Source of the DNA: Eudromia elegans
Taxonomy: Eukaryota; Chordata; Aves; Tinamiformes; Tinamidae
Direction of reading: 5' to 3'
NCBI GenBank assembly: GCA_003342815.1
Contig: PTEX01000032.1
Coordinates: 4,709,329-4,773,328, forward strand
DNA length: 64,000 nt
Of this stretch, positions 26,891 through 37,611 are shown one piece after another. Positions within the stretch are counted from its first letter, which is position 1, and each line of letters begins with the position of its first letter. The notes beneath the pieces were generated by a model. That model was not told the DNA's origin. It saw nothing but the letters and a program-made list of their open reading frames with translations, and made no database searches. The translations under genes were made by a program, and so were the position numbers.

Positions 26891-28170
26891 AGGTTATTCT
26901 TCTAGGCTCAATTATTCTTACTTTTTTTTTCCCAGATGAACTGATTTTTTTTTTCTCTGGAGTTTTATTCATTTCACTGCTAGCCAGACACACAGTTGAG
27001 CACACGTTAACAGCACATGGATATCTAGGGACAAATCCTACCATGGCTCTTCTAACCCCAAGTCTACTTAGCAGGCTCTCCCAATTCAAAACTTCTAGAC
27101 AGAAAGATGAGCTCCAATTATAACTTTATCTCCATCTTTCTTAGGTAAGGCACCCAAAAGTACAAAATGGATTAAGCGCAAGTGACTGACTTCAGGAAGC
27201 AATCTGGATAATTAAACAACATTCTGATTTTCCAAAAGCAGATGGAAAAAGCTTATGCTGCACGGTGCTTTTCAGGAAGCGTCTGAAACATCCTTGCGAT
27301 GGATTTTACATTGGAGAAAACAGAAAATGACATAATGAGAAAGGACAGAACCCATTACTGGGATATTTAATTTCTGTCAAGAAGCCACATTTAGGTATTC
27401 CAAGGAAAGGGGAAAAAAATGCACTTGACCAAGTCTGAACCACACAGAGATTTGCTAACAGAATTTAAAAACCAGAGCAAGTGACTGAAAACTTTACCTT
27501 TCCTTTTTTCTTTTGTTTGTTGTCCAGAAATGCAGTGTTAGTTTTCTACCAGGAACTTTCCAGCTATGCTACAGCTTAAGAAAACTTACTCTGTATTCAT
27601 GCTGGTGCTGAGAGAGCATAAATACCAGAAATAGAGCAGTCTAAATTTTATAACCACGTCTCTCATCGACCGTCTATGTAGCATGTATCAATAGATACTT
27701 ATGGCACAATTAAAAAGAAAAGTCTTACATTTAAACAAAATCAGGATGGAGAGAAAAATACAAATGCAGGAGATTTAGGAACTGGGTGGATAAATACTTG
27801 TGATTGGCACCGTTTTCTCAGGTATGCAACTGCAAACACTGCAGCTGTAAGAAATGGAGATTAAGGTAATTTTTTTTTTAAAGTATCACTGTTTTGTTAA
27901 TGACATAAATAATCAGAGGTGCTACATCCTGAAGCTTAGTTGCAAAAGATGTTTTCACAGTCACAAGATCCTTTCCTTGCTATTGCCCCCCCTGCTCCAG
28001 GCCTCATGTTTATAACAGCAAAATATTCTCAATTCCTAGGTCTAGCCAGCATGGTTGAAACTGTAGCTTTCTCATTGAAATTTGCTGTTAGTGAAGGATG
28101 GAGCAAGGGAGCCACTTACACGAGGCCAGGTCTCACAGAAGGTTTCATGCAGCATCGGCCAAGTCCAGCT
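26891..28170. other. Non-coding spacer between CpG-rich patches
   Basis: A+T-rich sequence with poly-T runs near 26920 and 26945 and no recognisable gene. The start of a 183-codon open frame (27940-28491) lies at its end; it is discussed under rejected items. Confidence 0.55.
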
Positions 28171-28465
28171 CAGACTCTGGTGGCCCCACACCGAGTCCTC
28201 GGTGCCGTTCTGGCTTTCAAGCAGAGAGCTGTGCTCACGAGCCGCAGCCTCCCGAGCCCAGAGCGCGTCCCCAAAGACCTGCAAGACTGGAGCTGGCCTG
28301 GCAGCTCCCAGCGCGCCGCCAGATACCTAATGCCGAGCGCCCATCCCCTTCCACCAACACACTCCACTTGTGAGCTCCGGTACCGGCACCGCTGGGAGCG
28401 CGGGTGCTCTGCCGAGACACGGCACTGCCGCAGCACCCGCTGCCACTGCTGCCCGTGGCCCTGTT
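28171..28465. promoter_or_regulatory. CpG-rich patch 2
   Basis: A second compact CpG-rich patch, with roughly 20 CpGs between 28240 and 28450, including GAGCGCGTCC, CCAGCGCGCCGCC and GGTACCGGCACCGC. It begins about 1.3 kb after the end of patch 1. Open frames of up to 183 codons overlap here on both strands, with Arg, Cys and Ser-rich translations that look non-coding. It could be an orphan CpG island or a decayed GC-rich exon. Confidence 0.4.
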
Positions 28466-31400
28466 CAAAAGGGGCTCTCTGTTATCACTGAGATGAACAA
28501 GACCCAAACTACAAGAGTATTGAACTCACATCTACTAGGACCTTTCCAAAGATCCTCATCCCACCTGGTTCCTTTCCTAGGTATTAACTGCCCTTTGTCA
28601 TCTTTTAATAGCACCTTTTAAATAGCAGAGGTGTCTAATGTATTCAAAACAACCATTTGATGTGGATTTGCTTCAAAGAACATAAAGAAACAGCAACCAG
28701 GCTACCAGAGGTGACAGACCAGTATAAATATCAATGGACTGCCAGCTTCCCCTTTCTGTTTCTTCAAGTATGAAAGAACCAGTATTTCTATAATCTAACA
28801 TTAAAGTTGTAGTATTGTCTGCTTAGACATATTTTAATTATGAGATAATTTCAGAGAAATACAAAGTTTTCTGTCCTGAAGATTACCCATATATCTCAAA
28901 AGAAAGCAGCACATCATTTTCTCACACATGATGCGGAGGTTTTTTCCACCCAAGTCTGTTAAATGCACATTTTCCATCCTTGGCGTTTTATTTTACTCCC
29001 AGGGCTGGACAGCTTTAGTTATCCACAATATCTTGCATCCGTTTGGGAATTGCCTGTGCAAGATTCCCTCGATGACAGTTCCCATTAGCACACATTCATT
29101 TACGCATACTTTTTTTGCATTTGTGAAATTCCTTTCAAGTGTATATGAAAGATTATTCCTCTAATAGCCCCTTCCCCACACATAGATAAGTCTTATTCAG
29201 GGAAGCTGTCGCTCACCATGACCACTAGATCAAAGAGACTCCGGCAAAGAGACTATCTCGGAATCTGTGAAGGATCACTTGTCCTCTAAGCCCGGCTTGG
29301 CATTCACATCAGATGGTGATACAATCCCATCCCACCTGCTTTAACATCACAGCGTGTCTGCAAGAACAGTATCGTCAGTAACACTGCTTCAGTCCTGCAT
29401 ACAACGAGCCTCCAAAGAGTTCCTACCATTCTGCAAGGTTTATTTGCTAAGGATCTCTTCTATCTATTTCTGGGCAGTAAAGCACAAAGAGGAGCTAGGC
29501 CCCTCACCCAGCTATGCCAGGTGATGGGTTGCACAGTCACTCCAGCCTGCTCTACGCTCAAACAGCAGATGACAAAATAGAACAGGGATTTTTGGGTCCT
29601 CCAAAGAGTGTGGGTTGACACTGAAGGCAGAGCATGCCCGGAGAGGCCAAGCTACAGCAGTGCCTGTGGCAACTGAAAAATGCTGCTTGGCAGAGGACTA
29701 GTTCCAATTGCCTTCATGAAAAGGAATATCCCATGACGGATTCACTCCAAACCTCTGTGAGCTCCACTGGAAGGCAAGGAAGCAGGAATGGGTCTGAGTT
29801 ATCTTGAAATCTCTGTGCAACTCTAGAGGGCATCTTTAGTGACCAGTGTCCTCACCTCACCCCCATGACAGAGGAAGGATGTCATGGTTCCCATCCGTCC
29901 TCTCCCGAGCTGAAAGAAGTGTGGGACCAGTAACTTACCACATCAGATGGGGCCAGATGGATGGCACATCTCTGATTCTGAGCTGATCTAAAACCAGCGC
30001 AGATTATTTCTTTCCAAGAGATATTGTCTCCTTATTATGGGCTGCTTTTGCTCACTGTATGATCTACATTAATTTCAGTAGGGCCTGTCAGGCCTCCTCA
30101 TGAATCAGTTTTCTTGGTGACTCTGAATTGCCTCACTTTACATAGCACTGCAGCACTGTGATATCTGAGAACTGATGTGTCTGAACATCTGTTTTCAAAC
30201 CTCAAATACATACATGACAAGTATCCAAATCCTGCTTTCTAACATCAGCCTGCTTTCTGAGGAAAAACATTTTCAGCTACACTACAAATCAGGACAAGCA
30301 GGATCCTGCTAGTCCCTTACATGAGAATGAAGGCAGGTGAACACGGTATGGGAAGGTGTGGAAGTACTGAAGACACCGTGTTCATGTTCGCTCACCTGGA
30401 CTACAGAGAAAAAGGCAAAACAGGTAAAGCAGCAACAATAAATGATGATATGGGATCCTCCTTCCTGCCTTGGCCCTTTCTCCATATTTAAGATGTGGCC
30501 CTCTCCACCCCTCCACAACCCTCCACTATAGGGAGCAAACAGAGGTTCCACTTTCTCAGAGGAATTAGAAATCTCAGTCAAAGCCACAATGGTGCTCAGA
30601 AATATGCACAGGAATTAGAAACAATTATGGAATGATTAACCTGAAGTTCTGAATTCTGGGGAGAAGAGAAAAAAAAAATCCATCAGGCGAGCAAATTAAG
30701 CTGGATTCTGCTGACGTGAGAAAACAATCCTGAAAAGGAAGCTCAGAAGGCAAGACTCACATGAGGGACTGAAAGGTGTTTCTGCCCCCACATGATAATC
30801 AGGCTAAAAAACTAGGAACGCATAAAAAAAAAATTGTGACTCACAAAGAAGTAAAAATGATAATCAGGTCCCAGATGAAAGTTCAGGAAGCTGGGAGAGG
30901 CAATATGTTCAATCTGAAATGTTTTTCTCGAGTTTTAGATGTTTCCACTGGTAGTTTTGCAATGATTCTGCCAAATCAATAGATTTTTATTTTTTGTAAG
31001 TCTTCCATCCTCAAATACAGAAGAAAAAATCAATTCTACTTCTCAAAATTTGGTAAAATATTTCTGCCACTAGAATGTTTCCGAAGAGTGGACGAAGACA
31101 CAGGGCACATTTTCCGTTGTAGCTCCTTGCACAGTCTTCGACACAATGCAGCAATGCAGCAAACAGCATTGCAATCAACTTGAAGAAACCACTGAGAAGA
31201 GAGCAGGGAAGAAATCTAGAACAACATTGTTTGATTCAGATGATCTCGTGCAGCTACTCTCTCACATCTTAGAAGATTTTTGGAATTCAAAAGAGCCAAG
31301 AGGTATTTTTCAATCACAATGAAATTACTTTCTCCTCACTGTTTATATTAAAACTATATATTATACTTATATGGCACTTTCATCCTGAAGGACTGCTAAG

Positions 31401-32674
31401 GTCTTTACAGGTTTTCTAAATTTTGAATCTCTATCAGATGTATGAAAAGCTCTCACATTTTTTACTTGGAGCACAGCAGAGCCTATTTCCATCCACATTT
31501 ACAGTGCTAAACAACAGCCAACACCTGCTTATGCTCCTCTAACAACCATCTAAAACTCAAAATATATTTCTAAGAAACTTTTTCTTTTTTCTCTCCATCA
31601 TAGCTGCATTTTTGTGAATGAGATCTGAGCCCACTGACAGCTGTGAAGTTTTGCCAGAGTGAAACACAACAGTTTTAGCCTCTTTTTGCATTATTTGTAT
31701 TGATAGGTCGGGAAAACCAAAGATATCTGAAAGACAGAACTGGCACTAAAAGATCAAGAGACTGCAAGGTCAGAGATAAGGGAAAAGACAGCACTGAAGT
31801 GGACTCATAAAGCTCTCCATCCTTAATGAAGTTCAAATCTTACTGGAATTACAAAGGCACAACAGCTACAGAGCCAAAAAAGAATAAAAAGCAGAGCAAT
31901 GATATCTACAACCAGCTTTTTGCTCCAAGTTATTGGAGAGTATGGCCACTTAACCTATTTACAAAATGCAAAATCCTCCCTCTGGAAAGACTACTTTGTT
32001 GGGCTGATGCCAGGCCAACCGTGTTGTCTTTTCAACTGGTCCCCAGGCAAGTTGCCCCTTTGACTTTAACAAAAACAAAACACTTGGATTAGCTTAAAAA
32101 TTCCTCAGTATCGTGCAGAATAGACACTGGTGCACTTGCTACTGACCATTATCCTGATATTAAAAAAAAAATCCTATCAAGTGAATAGCCAATATGTGCA
32201 GCTTTATTCTTTCCCTCTGCAGTTGAGCCCAAGCTTGGAATTCAGCTGCAAGCACTTCAATGCTGATGATTCACTGTTTGAAGGACCTCCAGGGAAGTCC
32301 TACAGCACCTCCAGACAAAGTTTTCACCTCTGGCTTTTCTTGGCTCGCAGGTTTATTACCCACCAGAGAGTTAAGACTTATTATACACGCAGATACAACT
32401 GAAATTCCAGGCCCATACATGTGCTGATGGACTCTGGAGCTCCTAATTATTATTACATATTCATATCAACTGAATGAGATGCTAAATCACAGTCTTGATC
32501 ACACAGTCTTTGTGCCTCTGCACAAAGCCACAGCTGATGTTGATCCCCAACTGGAAGAATGGGAGGGGGGACAGGAAGATCCAGCTGTTGCTCATTTGAC
32601 TCAAGAAAGAAACCATTTACTCTGATGTAGATGTTGAGAACAAAATAGTGTGAGCAAAATAACTTTCCCCACCC

Positions 32675-32694
32675 TTTTTTTTTTTTTTAAAAAA
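32675..32694. repeat. T14-A6 run
   Basis: Fourteen T residues followed directly by six A residues, so the last 12 bases form a T6A6 palindrome. Simple sequence with likely rigid or bent DNA. Confidence 0.9.
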
Positions 32695-32835
32695 GAGTAC
32701 TATCTTCAAAACTAAGACTGTAACTAAAAATAGTGGCATATAATAATGGGAAATATCACCTAGAAATAAAACATTTTTGCTCTTTAATTATTGCAGGGTT
32801 TTTTTGTAATTTGTTTGCTCCTTGAGAGATTGGCC

Positions 32836-32847
32836 AAAAAAAAAAAA
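32836..32847 (+). repeat. Poly-A run (A12)
   Basis: Twelve A residues after GGCC. Simple repeat. Confidence 0.9.
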
Positions 32848-34149
32848 TCTTCCTAAAGTTAATTCATCTCAGGAGTAATAGGGCCAATGCAGCATTACAT
32901 GTTTAAGCTCTAGATTCCAATAAAAAAAGTTGTTACCATAGCAAAAAGTATTGTTGCAAAGACAAAACACAGAGTGTAAGATTAAAGAAAAATATCTCCA
33001 AAAATATTTCAGAGCTCAACAATAACGTAGGATATTTTAATTGGAGAAAGATGACTGTGTGCTACTGCTCTGACAGTCCCACTATGATGAAACAAACTGC
33101 CACTTAAACTCAGAATGCAAATGTCCAAATTACTAGATTTCTTTTTCAAAGTTGTATCAATTATTTTTAATGTTATTTGCATCATGCTGCTGCCCAAGGC
33201 CAGCCAAGGGCTAAAGAAAGGTCCATATAAATAAAATAAAAATGCAAGTTATATGCTTAATTTGGGTTATTCTCAGGGAATAGATGGATGAAAGGGGGAA
33301 AAAAAAAAGAGTCTTGGGGCAGTAATGAATGGAAAGACAGAGTAATCTGAGTGTAGCGGCTCCCTTAGTTTGCTACACCTCTTTCCAATCACCAGCACGT
33401 TCAGCCAGCATCCTCATGCAAACCTGTCCCCCTACCCTAAAAGCCTCAATTGTCAACGAGCGGTTGACTTTACAGGCTTCCCACACGGAGGACAACCCTA
33501 GAGAAAGCATGAAGTGGATGCAGAGGCAGATTCCAGGTGGCAGAGCTTGCCTTGCTGGCAGACAGCCGTAAACAATGATGCAGAAATATCTGAGGTAGGA
33601 TGGGGTGGGACTGGAAGAGATAAGGACAAGCCAGTGGAAGCTGTGACACAGCTAGGACCAAGGGCCAGGAAAATGATCTAAATAGCAGAGAGTTGAACGG
33701 ACTCAGCAAGGGCGAGGCTGCAGAGAGAAAGGCCAGAGAGGGGAGTGCTCTACAAGATGCAGGCTGAAGGCGGCACAGAGAAGACTTAGTATGAGTCAAC
33801 CCATGTGGATGTGCAAAGGGTAGGTCCTCCCCACACCATGCTGGAGGCAGCAGAAAGATTTATCCCCAGCCAGCCTGGAAGGCCCTAGAGAAGCAAAGGA
33901 CAAATGAAAGGAAGCTGCAGACTCTGAACTGGGAGAATGTGCTTCTTCACAGGAGCAAAAGAATAAAAGAAATCAAAATAAGTCCTCTTTCTGAAAAGAC
34001 CAAGAATTCCACAGACCAAGGGCAAGTGTAAGAAAGAATAAAATACAAGAACACAAAAAAATTCACTGAAGAGGGCAGCATATGATGTAGAAGGGGCACA
34101 TGGCAAAAGCAGTGTGTGAACAGCAAACGGACATAAGTGAACAATTATA

Positions 34150-34243
34150 CCCCACTAACTATTAAAATAATGTTTAGGTTTTAATTAACCCTCATAAGAC
34201 CTTTGACCTCACAAAGCTAACATTATTTTAATAGTTTGTGGGG
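34150..34243. repeat. 94-bp inverted repeat with 25-bp arms
   Basis: The left arm (34150-34174) and right arm (34219-34243) are reverse complements at 24 of 25 positions; the mismatch is at 34156. The ends are CCCCAC and GTGGGG, the inner parts A+T-rich (ATTATTTTAATAG on the right). The 44-base centre itself has a GGTT/AACC stem (34177-34190) and a CTTTG/CAAAG stem (34201-34216), so one strand could fold as a three-way junction. No target-site duplication flanks it. It could be a relic of a small terminal-inverted-repeat element, a structured RNA or a regulatory palindrome. Confidence 0.8.
34197..34209 (-). promoter_or_regulatory. DR1-type nuclear receptor motif
   Basis: On the minus strand the sequence reads AGGTCAAAGGTCT: two AGGTC(A/T) half-sites in direct repeat with a 1-base spacer. 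This is the DR1 arrangement bound by HNF4, RXR heterodimers and COUP-TF. Only the last base departs from the ideal AGGTCA-A-AGGTCA. It lies in the centre of the 94-bp inverted repeat. Confidence 0.45.
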
Positions 34244-34589
34244 GGTGGAGCAGCATTTATTCCCTTATGTAAATGCTTTGAAATGCTCACACTGGGACGC
34301 CAGCGTTGGCAGGAGGATTTGCCCCCTAGGAGGTTGGTGGCTGGGGATGTCCAGCACCCCGCCGCAGAGGATTGCCTCAAACAAATGGTCTCTGCTCTTT
34401 CTAGATACTTCCTAATGGGACAGGAAAACAGACTCGGGGCTAAAGGTTTCAAGCATAAAGGGCTAACGGTTGTAAGTGCTTCTGTCCCTGTCTCTCTGGC
34501 CTCTCCCCAGAGGCTGTCAGCAAATCCAAGACTGTCCATGAGCATATGAAAATTGTCATCTTCCAGATTTAAAAAACACAGCCAAATTT

Positions 34590-34619
34590 AAAGCCCTCAC
34601 TACAGAGTGTGAGGGCTTT
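34590..34619. repeat. Perfect 11-bp-stem hairpin with T tail
   Basis: AAAGCCCTCAC, an 8-base loop TACAGAGT, then GTGAGGGCTTT, with one more T following. The stem is perfect and GC-rich in its middle. The shape recalls a bacterial intrinsic terminator, but in vertebrate DNA that function is not expected. Confidence 0.8.
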
Positions 34620-34665
34620 TTACTACTAACACCTCTTGAAAAAGGCAACAGTTAGAGTTCCTATT

Positions 34666-34704
34666 TATACATACATACACATGTGTACACATATACACAC
34701 ACCT
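34666..34704. repeat. (CATA)n/(CA)n microsatellite
   Basis: TATACATACATACACATG, then TGTACACATATACACACACC. It is a mixed alternating purine-pyrimidine tract. Confidence 0.85.
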
Positions 34705-34788
34705 CGATACAGAAACTTTGAAAAAATGGACAAAATAATGTCTCTTCTTAAACAATGTCTCTTTTTTTCCTCACCCTCATTGGAGAAA

Positions 34789-34910
34789 TGGCTGAAACAT
34801 TTTAGATTAACTTTTCCAAAATATTTGCCCAAGGCAGACAGCACGGAAAATTTTGGCCCAAATGGTTTAAGTTTGGCAAAGTTACAGGCAATAGAAAAAT
34901 AGGATCTTAT
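34789..34910 (+). repeat. Dispersed repeat, copy B
   Basis: Second copy of the repeat at 11562-11690, in the same orientation. It shares GCTGAAA at the 5' end and the 30-base core at 34845-34874 (25 of 30 identical by eye), followed by GTTTGGCAAAGTTA, where copy A has a degraded version. Boundaries are uncertain. The two copies have diverged enough to be old. No coding capacity is apparent. Confidence 0.55.
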
Positions 34911-35039
34911 AATAGAAAGTGTTGGGCAGCCTTATGCCAGACATCACTATTCACGCCACTTGTAAGACTTCATTTTCTTTAATAGGAGCTGCATAGCAGG
35001 GCTGTAATACCCTCGGACTTCCTGTCTTTAATTTCCTTT

Positions 35040-35330
35040 GAATATAATCTTGGTCTTAAGCCTTCCTTCCTAAATAACCTCTGTCTTTAATTATTTTTTT
35101 AACCAAATTACAACTTAACAAGCACACATTCTCGTAAGGCAGAGCCTCTAATTATCAAAATGACAGTGCCTCTTAGAATCCGAATTTCACAGTGTTTCAC
35201 TGACCAATTGAACAGGTCAGTAAATAATTACATGCCAGCACTGCCAAAAATAATTAAAGAGGATATTATAAGTCATTGTGGATACCTACACCTTGCATTA
35301 CTCAGTCACCTGGATGATTCTTGTGGAGAA
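35040..35330. promoter_or_regulatory. ATTA-rich stretch, possible conserved element
   Basis: Several homeodomain-type cores (TTAATTAT, CTAATTATC, AATAATTAC, ATAATTAAAG) fall within about 170 bases of moderately complex, non-repetitive sequence. The appearance resembles vertebrate conserved non-coding elements, but A+T-rich DNA produces ATTA often and there is no alignment to test it. A 112-codon open frame at 35160-35498 overlaps it; I do not recognise the protein. Confidence 0.25.
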
Positions 35331-36011
35331 ATATGTCTTGAAGCTATACATGCACAGTCCCAAGAGCTCTTGCAATTATTAGTCAGTATTTGGAAGTTGT
35401 ATTACACTATTATGACTGGGATAAACAAAGACATTTCTCAGACTTTATTTAGGCCAAATTGTCACAAGACAATGAAAGAGACAGTAGGACATGGCTGACC
35501 ACCTTGAATACGCTGAATAATAATATTCTTCTAGATGGAATTTTTTGATTGGCTACCTTGCTAGGAACAACTTTTAGATCCTTAGAAAGGATGATTTAAT
35601 TTTGGATCAGATTCCCTTAACTCACAGTATTGATATGTGATGGTGCCTCATCCTCTGATGTGACATAAGATAGTCACGGTTGATGATTCAGGATCTTTCA
35701 AACATAAGCCAAATGTGCTGCAGTGTCCTTAATCCCCAAACTCTCCAGGATTGTGGCTTTTAAACTAAAATATCACATTTTGAATGCTTCTCTGCTGCTT
35801 TAGGGATCTAATCTCGCAGTAGTGGTCAGAAATTTCAGAACAGTTCCTTTACATTACTCAAACATGTCCAGCTCTGACCTCAAAACACTCTTATTGTAAG
35901 TCCTTGTTTACTAAACACTTATCATGTAAATCACACAGTCATAGCTGGGAGGAATTAGCCCCAAACAGGGAGGTCTATGGAGGCAGGTTCTCTCTAAACC
36001 ACAGGGTATTT

Positions 36012-36025
36012 GGGGGAATTCCCCC
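36012..36025. promoter_or_regulatory. Palindromic kappa-B motif
   Basis: GGGGGAATTCCCCC is a perfect 14-bp palindrome whose centre GGGAATTCCC (36014-36023) is a symmetric kappa-B site fitting GGGRNNYYCC, the target of NF-kappa-B/Rel dimers. The C run continues to 36029. No promoter is evident beside it. Confidence 0.4.
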
Positions 36026-36518
36026 CCCCTAGCTGGCTAGAGGAGATGGCTCACCCTGCCCACTGGCTAGCCCCACGCACACATCTGTCTCCTTGCACAG
36101 GCAAATACACCAGAAATTTGCTCCACGAGCAGATGACCACATCCATTTCAGTGGTCCCCAGCTGGAGAAGCTGCACAGATGTGCAGTGCCCGTGACAGCA
36201 ACAACCTGTGCCATGAAGCCTCCTATCCTGCTTCTCTATGACCAGTAGCCTCCAGACCTTACCAGTTCCAGATCAACATGCCCAACAGGAAAAGAAGAGA
36301 CAGTGTCTGCATTCCTGAACCAAACTTCCCGAGGCACCTATGCATCTTCTCCACAACGTATGTTTTTAAGTTATTTGTTGTGAGGTGTCAGGGGGTTCTC
36401 TAGACTAAAAGAGAATGTAGTTTCTGTTTAGGGCCTTACAAAACCATAGAGCTCTATCTTTTGAAAATCAATAGCCAGTTGTTTCAAGTAGGTCTTCAGA
36501 GGGAAAAATGAATCCAAT

Positions 36519-36540
36519 ACTTAACATCTTAATGTTAAGT
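36519..36540. repeat. Perfect 9-bp-arm inverted repeat
   Basis: ACTTAACAT, loop CTTA, ATGTTAAGT. Arms match perfectly. No function is suggested by the context. Confidence 0.8.
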
Positions 36541-36835
36541 AAAACTCTACAATGTTTTTAAACCTCTGCTTGAATATGAATGAAAACTCCTGAAATGCCT
36601 GAATTGCCTTATTCAAGGTAAAAGCCCAACTTGAGGAAAATTGATCCATCTTTAAAGCAAACTAGAAAATAAGCACTACACACTTCTTCACAAGCATTTG
36701 CTAGTCTAAATAAAAATATGACTAACATCACCCTAGATTCAACTTTCCATGGCAATTAGATAAAATATCTCAATTTATCTTTCCCTGACAGTTTATAATT
36801 TTAAGGAAATTTGAGTTTTTTTTAATGGACGTTTT

Positions 36836-36850
36836 AGCACCATCTGCTGG
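36836..36850 (-). promoter_or_regulatory. CTCF-like motif, minus orientation
   Basis: The minus strand reads CCAGCAGATGGTGCT, agreeing at 14 of 15 positions with the CTCF core CCASYAGRKGGCRSY; the single departure is T for C at position 12. The orientation is opposite to the match at 741-755, so the two are convergent across about 36 kb. A weaker match of 12 of 15 on the same strand lies at 37077-37091. Occupancy cannot be judged from sequence. Confidence 0.5.
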
Positions 36851-37611
36851 TGTTAAAACTTGTTCTGGAAACTAAACAAGAGCTACCTGCTTCATTTTGA
36901 CTTCCTCAAAGCCTGGTTCTGACTCTTATTAGAAAAGATTAATCGCTTGCTTTTTTACTATAGATCCCAAGACTGGCTTAGTAATTCATCTAAATGAATC
37001 ATGCATCCAGACGGAACATACCTTCTGGAGGTCATGTATCAGAAGCAATACAGTACTAAAGAAATAGCACATCTACAGCTCCATCTAGGAGTAGATACGA
37101 TTCTTTTTTCAGTTTGAGAATAAAAACTTCATTCCTCAAGAGATAATCAAACATTTTTCCCCCTTACTTACTCCGAGTAGATAGAAATACTTAAACTAAT
37201 GTACTATGCTCATGGAGATTTGGAACCTGATTTGCACAGTCAAAAAACAGACCTGCTAAAATTATCTCTAACTATGTGACTTACTCCATCTAATTCATCC
37301 AGTTGTTTTTTCTAACTTCCTCAGCATGCTCCCAGGTCAGGATCAGCTCCCTTCTATTCAAGACCTGCTGGGGCTTAGATAGCCTGGAAGCACCTTAACA
37401 AGTGGACAGACTAGGACTCTCCGGCCTTTCTGCAGCACCTATCACGAATGCAAGGAACATCTTCCCCCTTCAGCATGTTTCATCTGAGCCAGCATTACGC
37501 CAAGCTCACAGAAATCTACTCTATGAGACTTGCCAAATGTCTCTGAGAGCCTCAGAGATCAGAGGAACCTGCCACTGACTTTCTGGACCCTGAGCTGAGG
37601 GAAGAGTTCAG

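Larger units (their letters stand above)
28466..34149. other. Non-coding block, no gene recognised
   Basis: No recognisable exon or mobile element. From 33570 to 33790 the plus strand is purine-rich (AGAGAGAAAGG, GAGAGGGGAG). Poly-A and poly-T runs at 32675-32694 and 32836-32847 are listed separately. The open frames present are short (up to 109 codons) and unrecognised. Confidence 0.6.
35331..37611. other. Non-coding block before the CR1 insertion
   Basis: Unique-looking non-coding DNA. It holds the kappa-B palindrome (36012), a 9-bp-arm hairpin (36519) and minus-strand CTCF-like motifs (36836 and, weaker, 37077). No exon is recognisable. Confidence 0.6.

Noticed and set aside
27940-28491. 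183-codon open frame, the longest in the window
   Set aside because: It runs into a CpG-rich patch where stop codons are scarce. Long frames exist on both strands there, and the translation is a low-information Arg/Cys/Ser/Pro-rich string with no known domain.
34320-34336. GCCCCCTAGGAGG as a CTCF-like site
   Set aside because: The AGGGGGC core is present on the minus strand, but only about 11 of 15 positions fit.
35160-35498. 112-codon open frame that looks protein-like
   Set aside because: I recognise no family, no splice or promoter context supports it, and it overlaps ATTA-rich sequence that looks more like a regulatory element.
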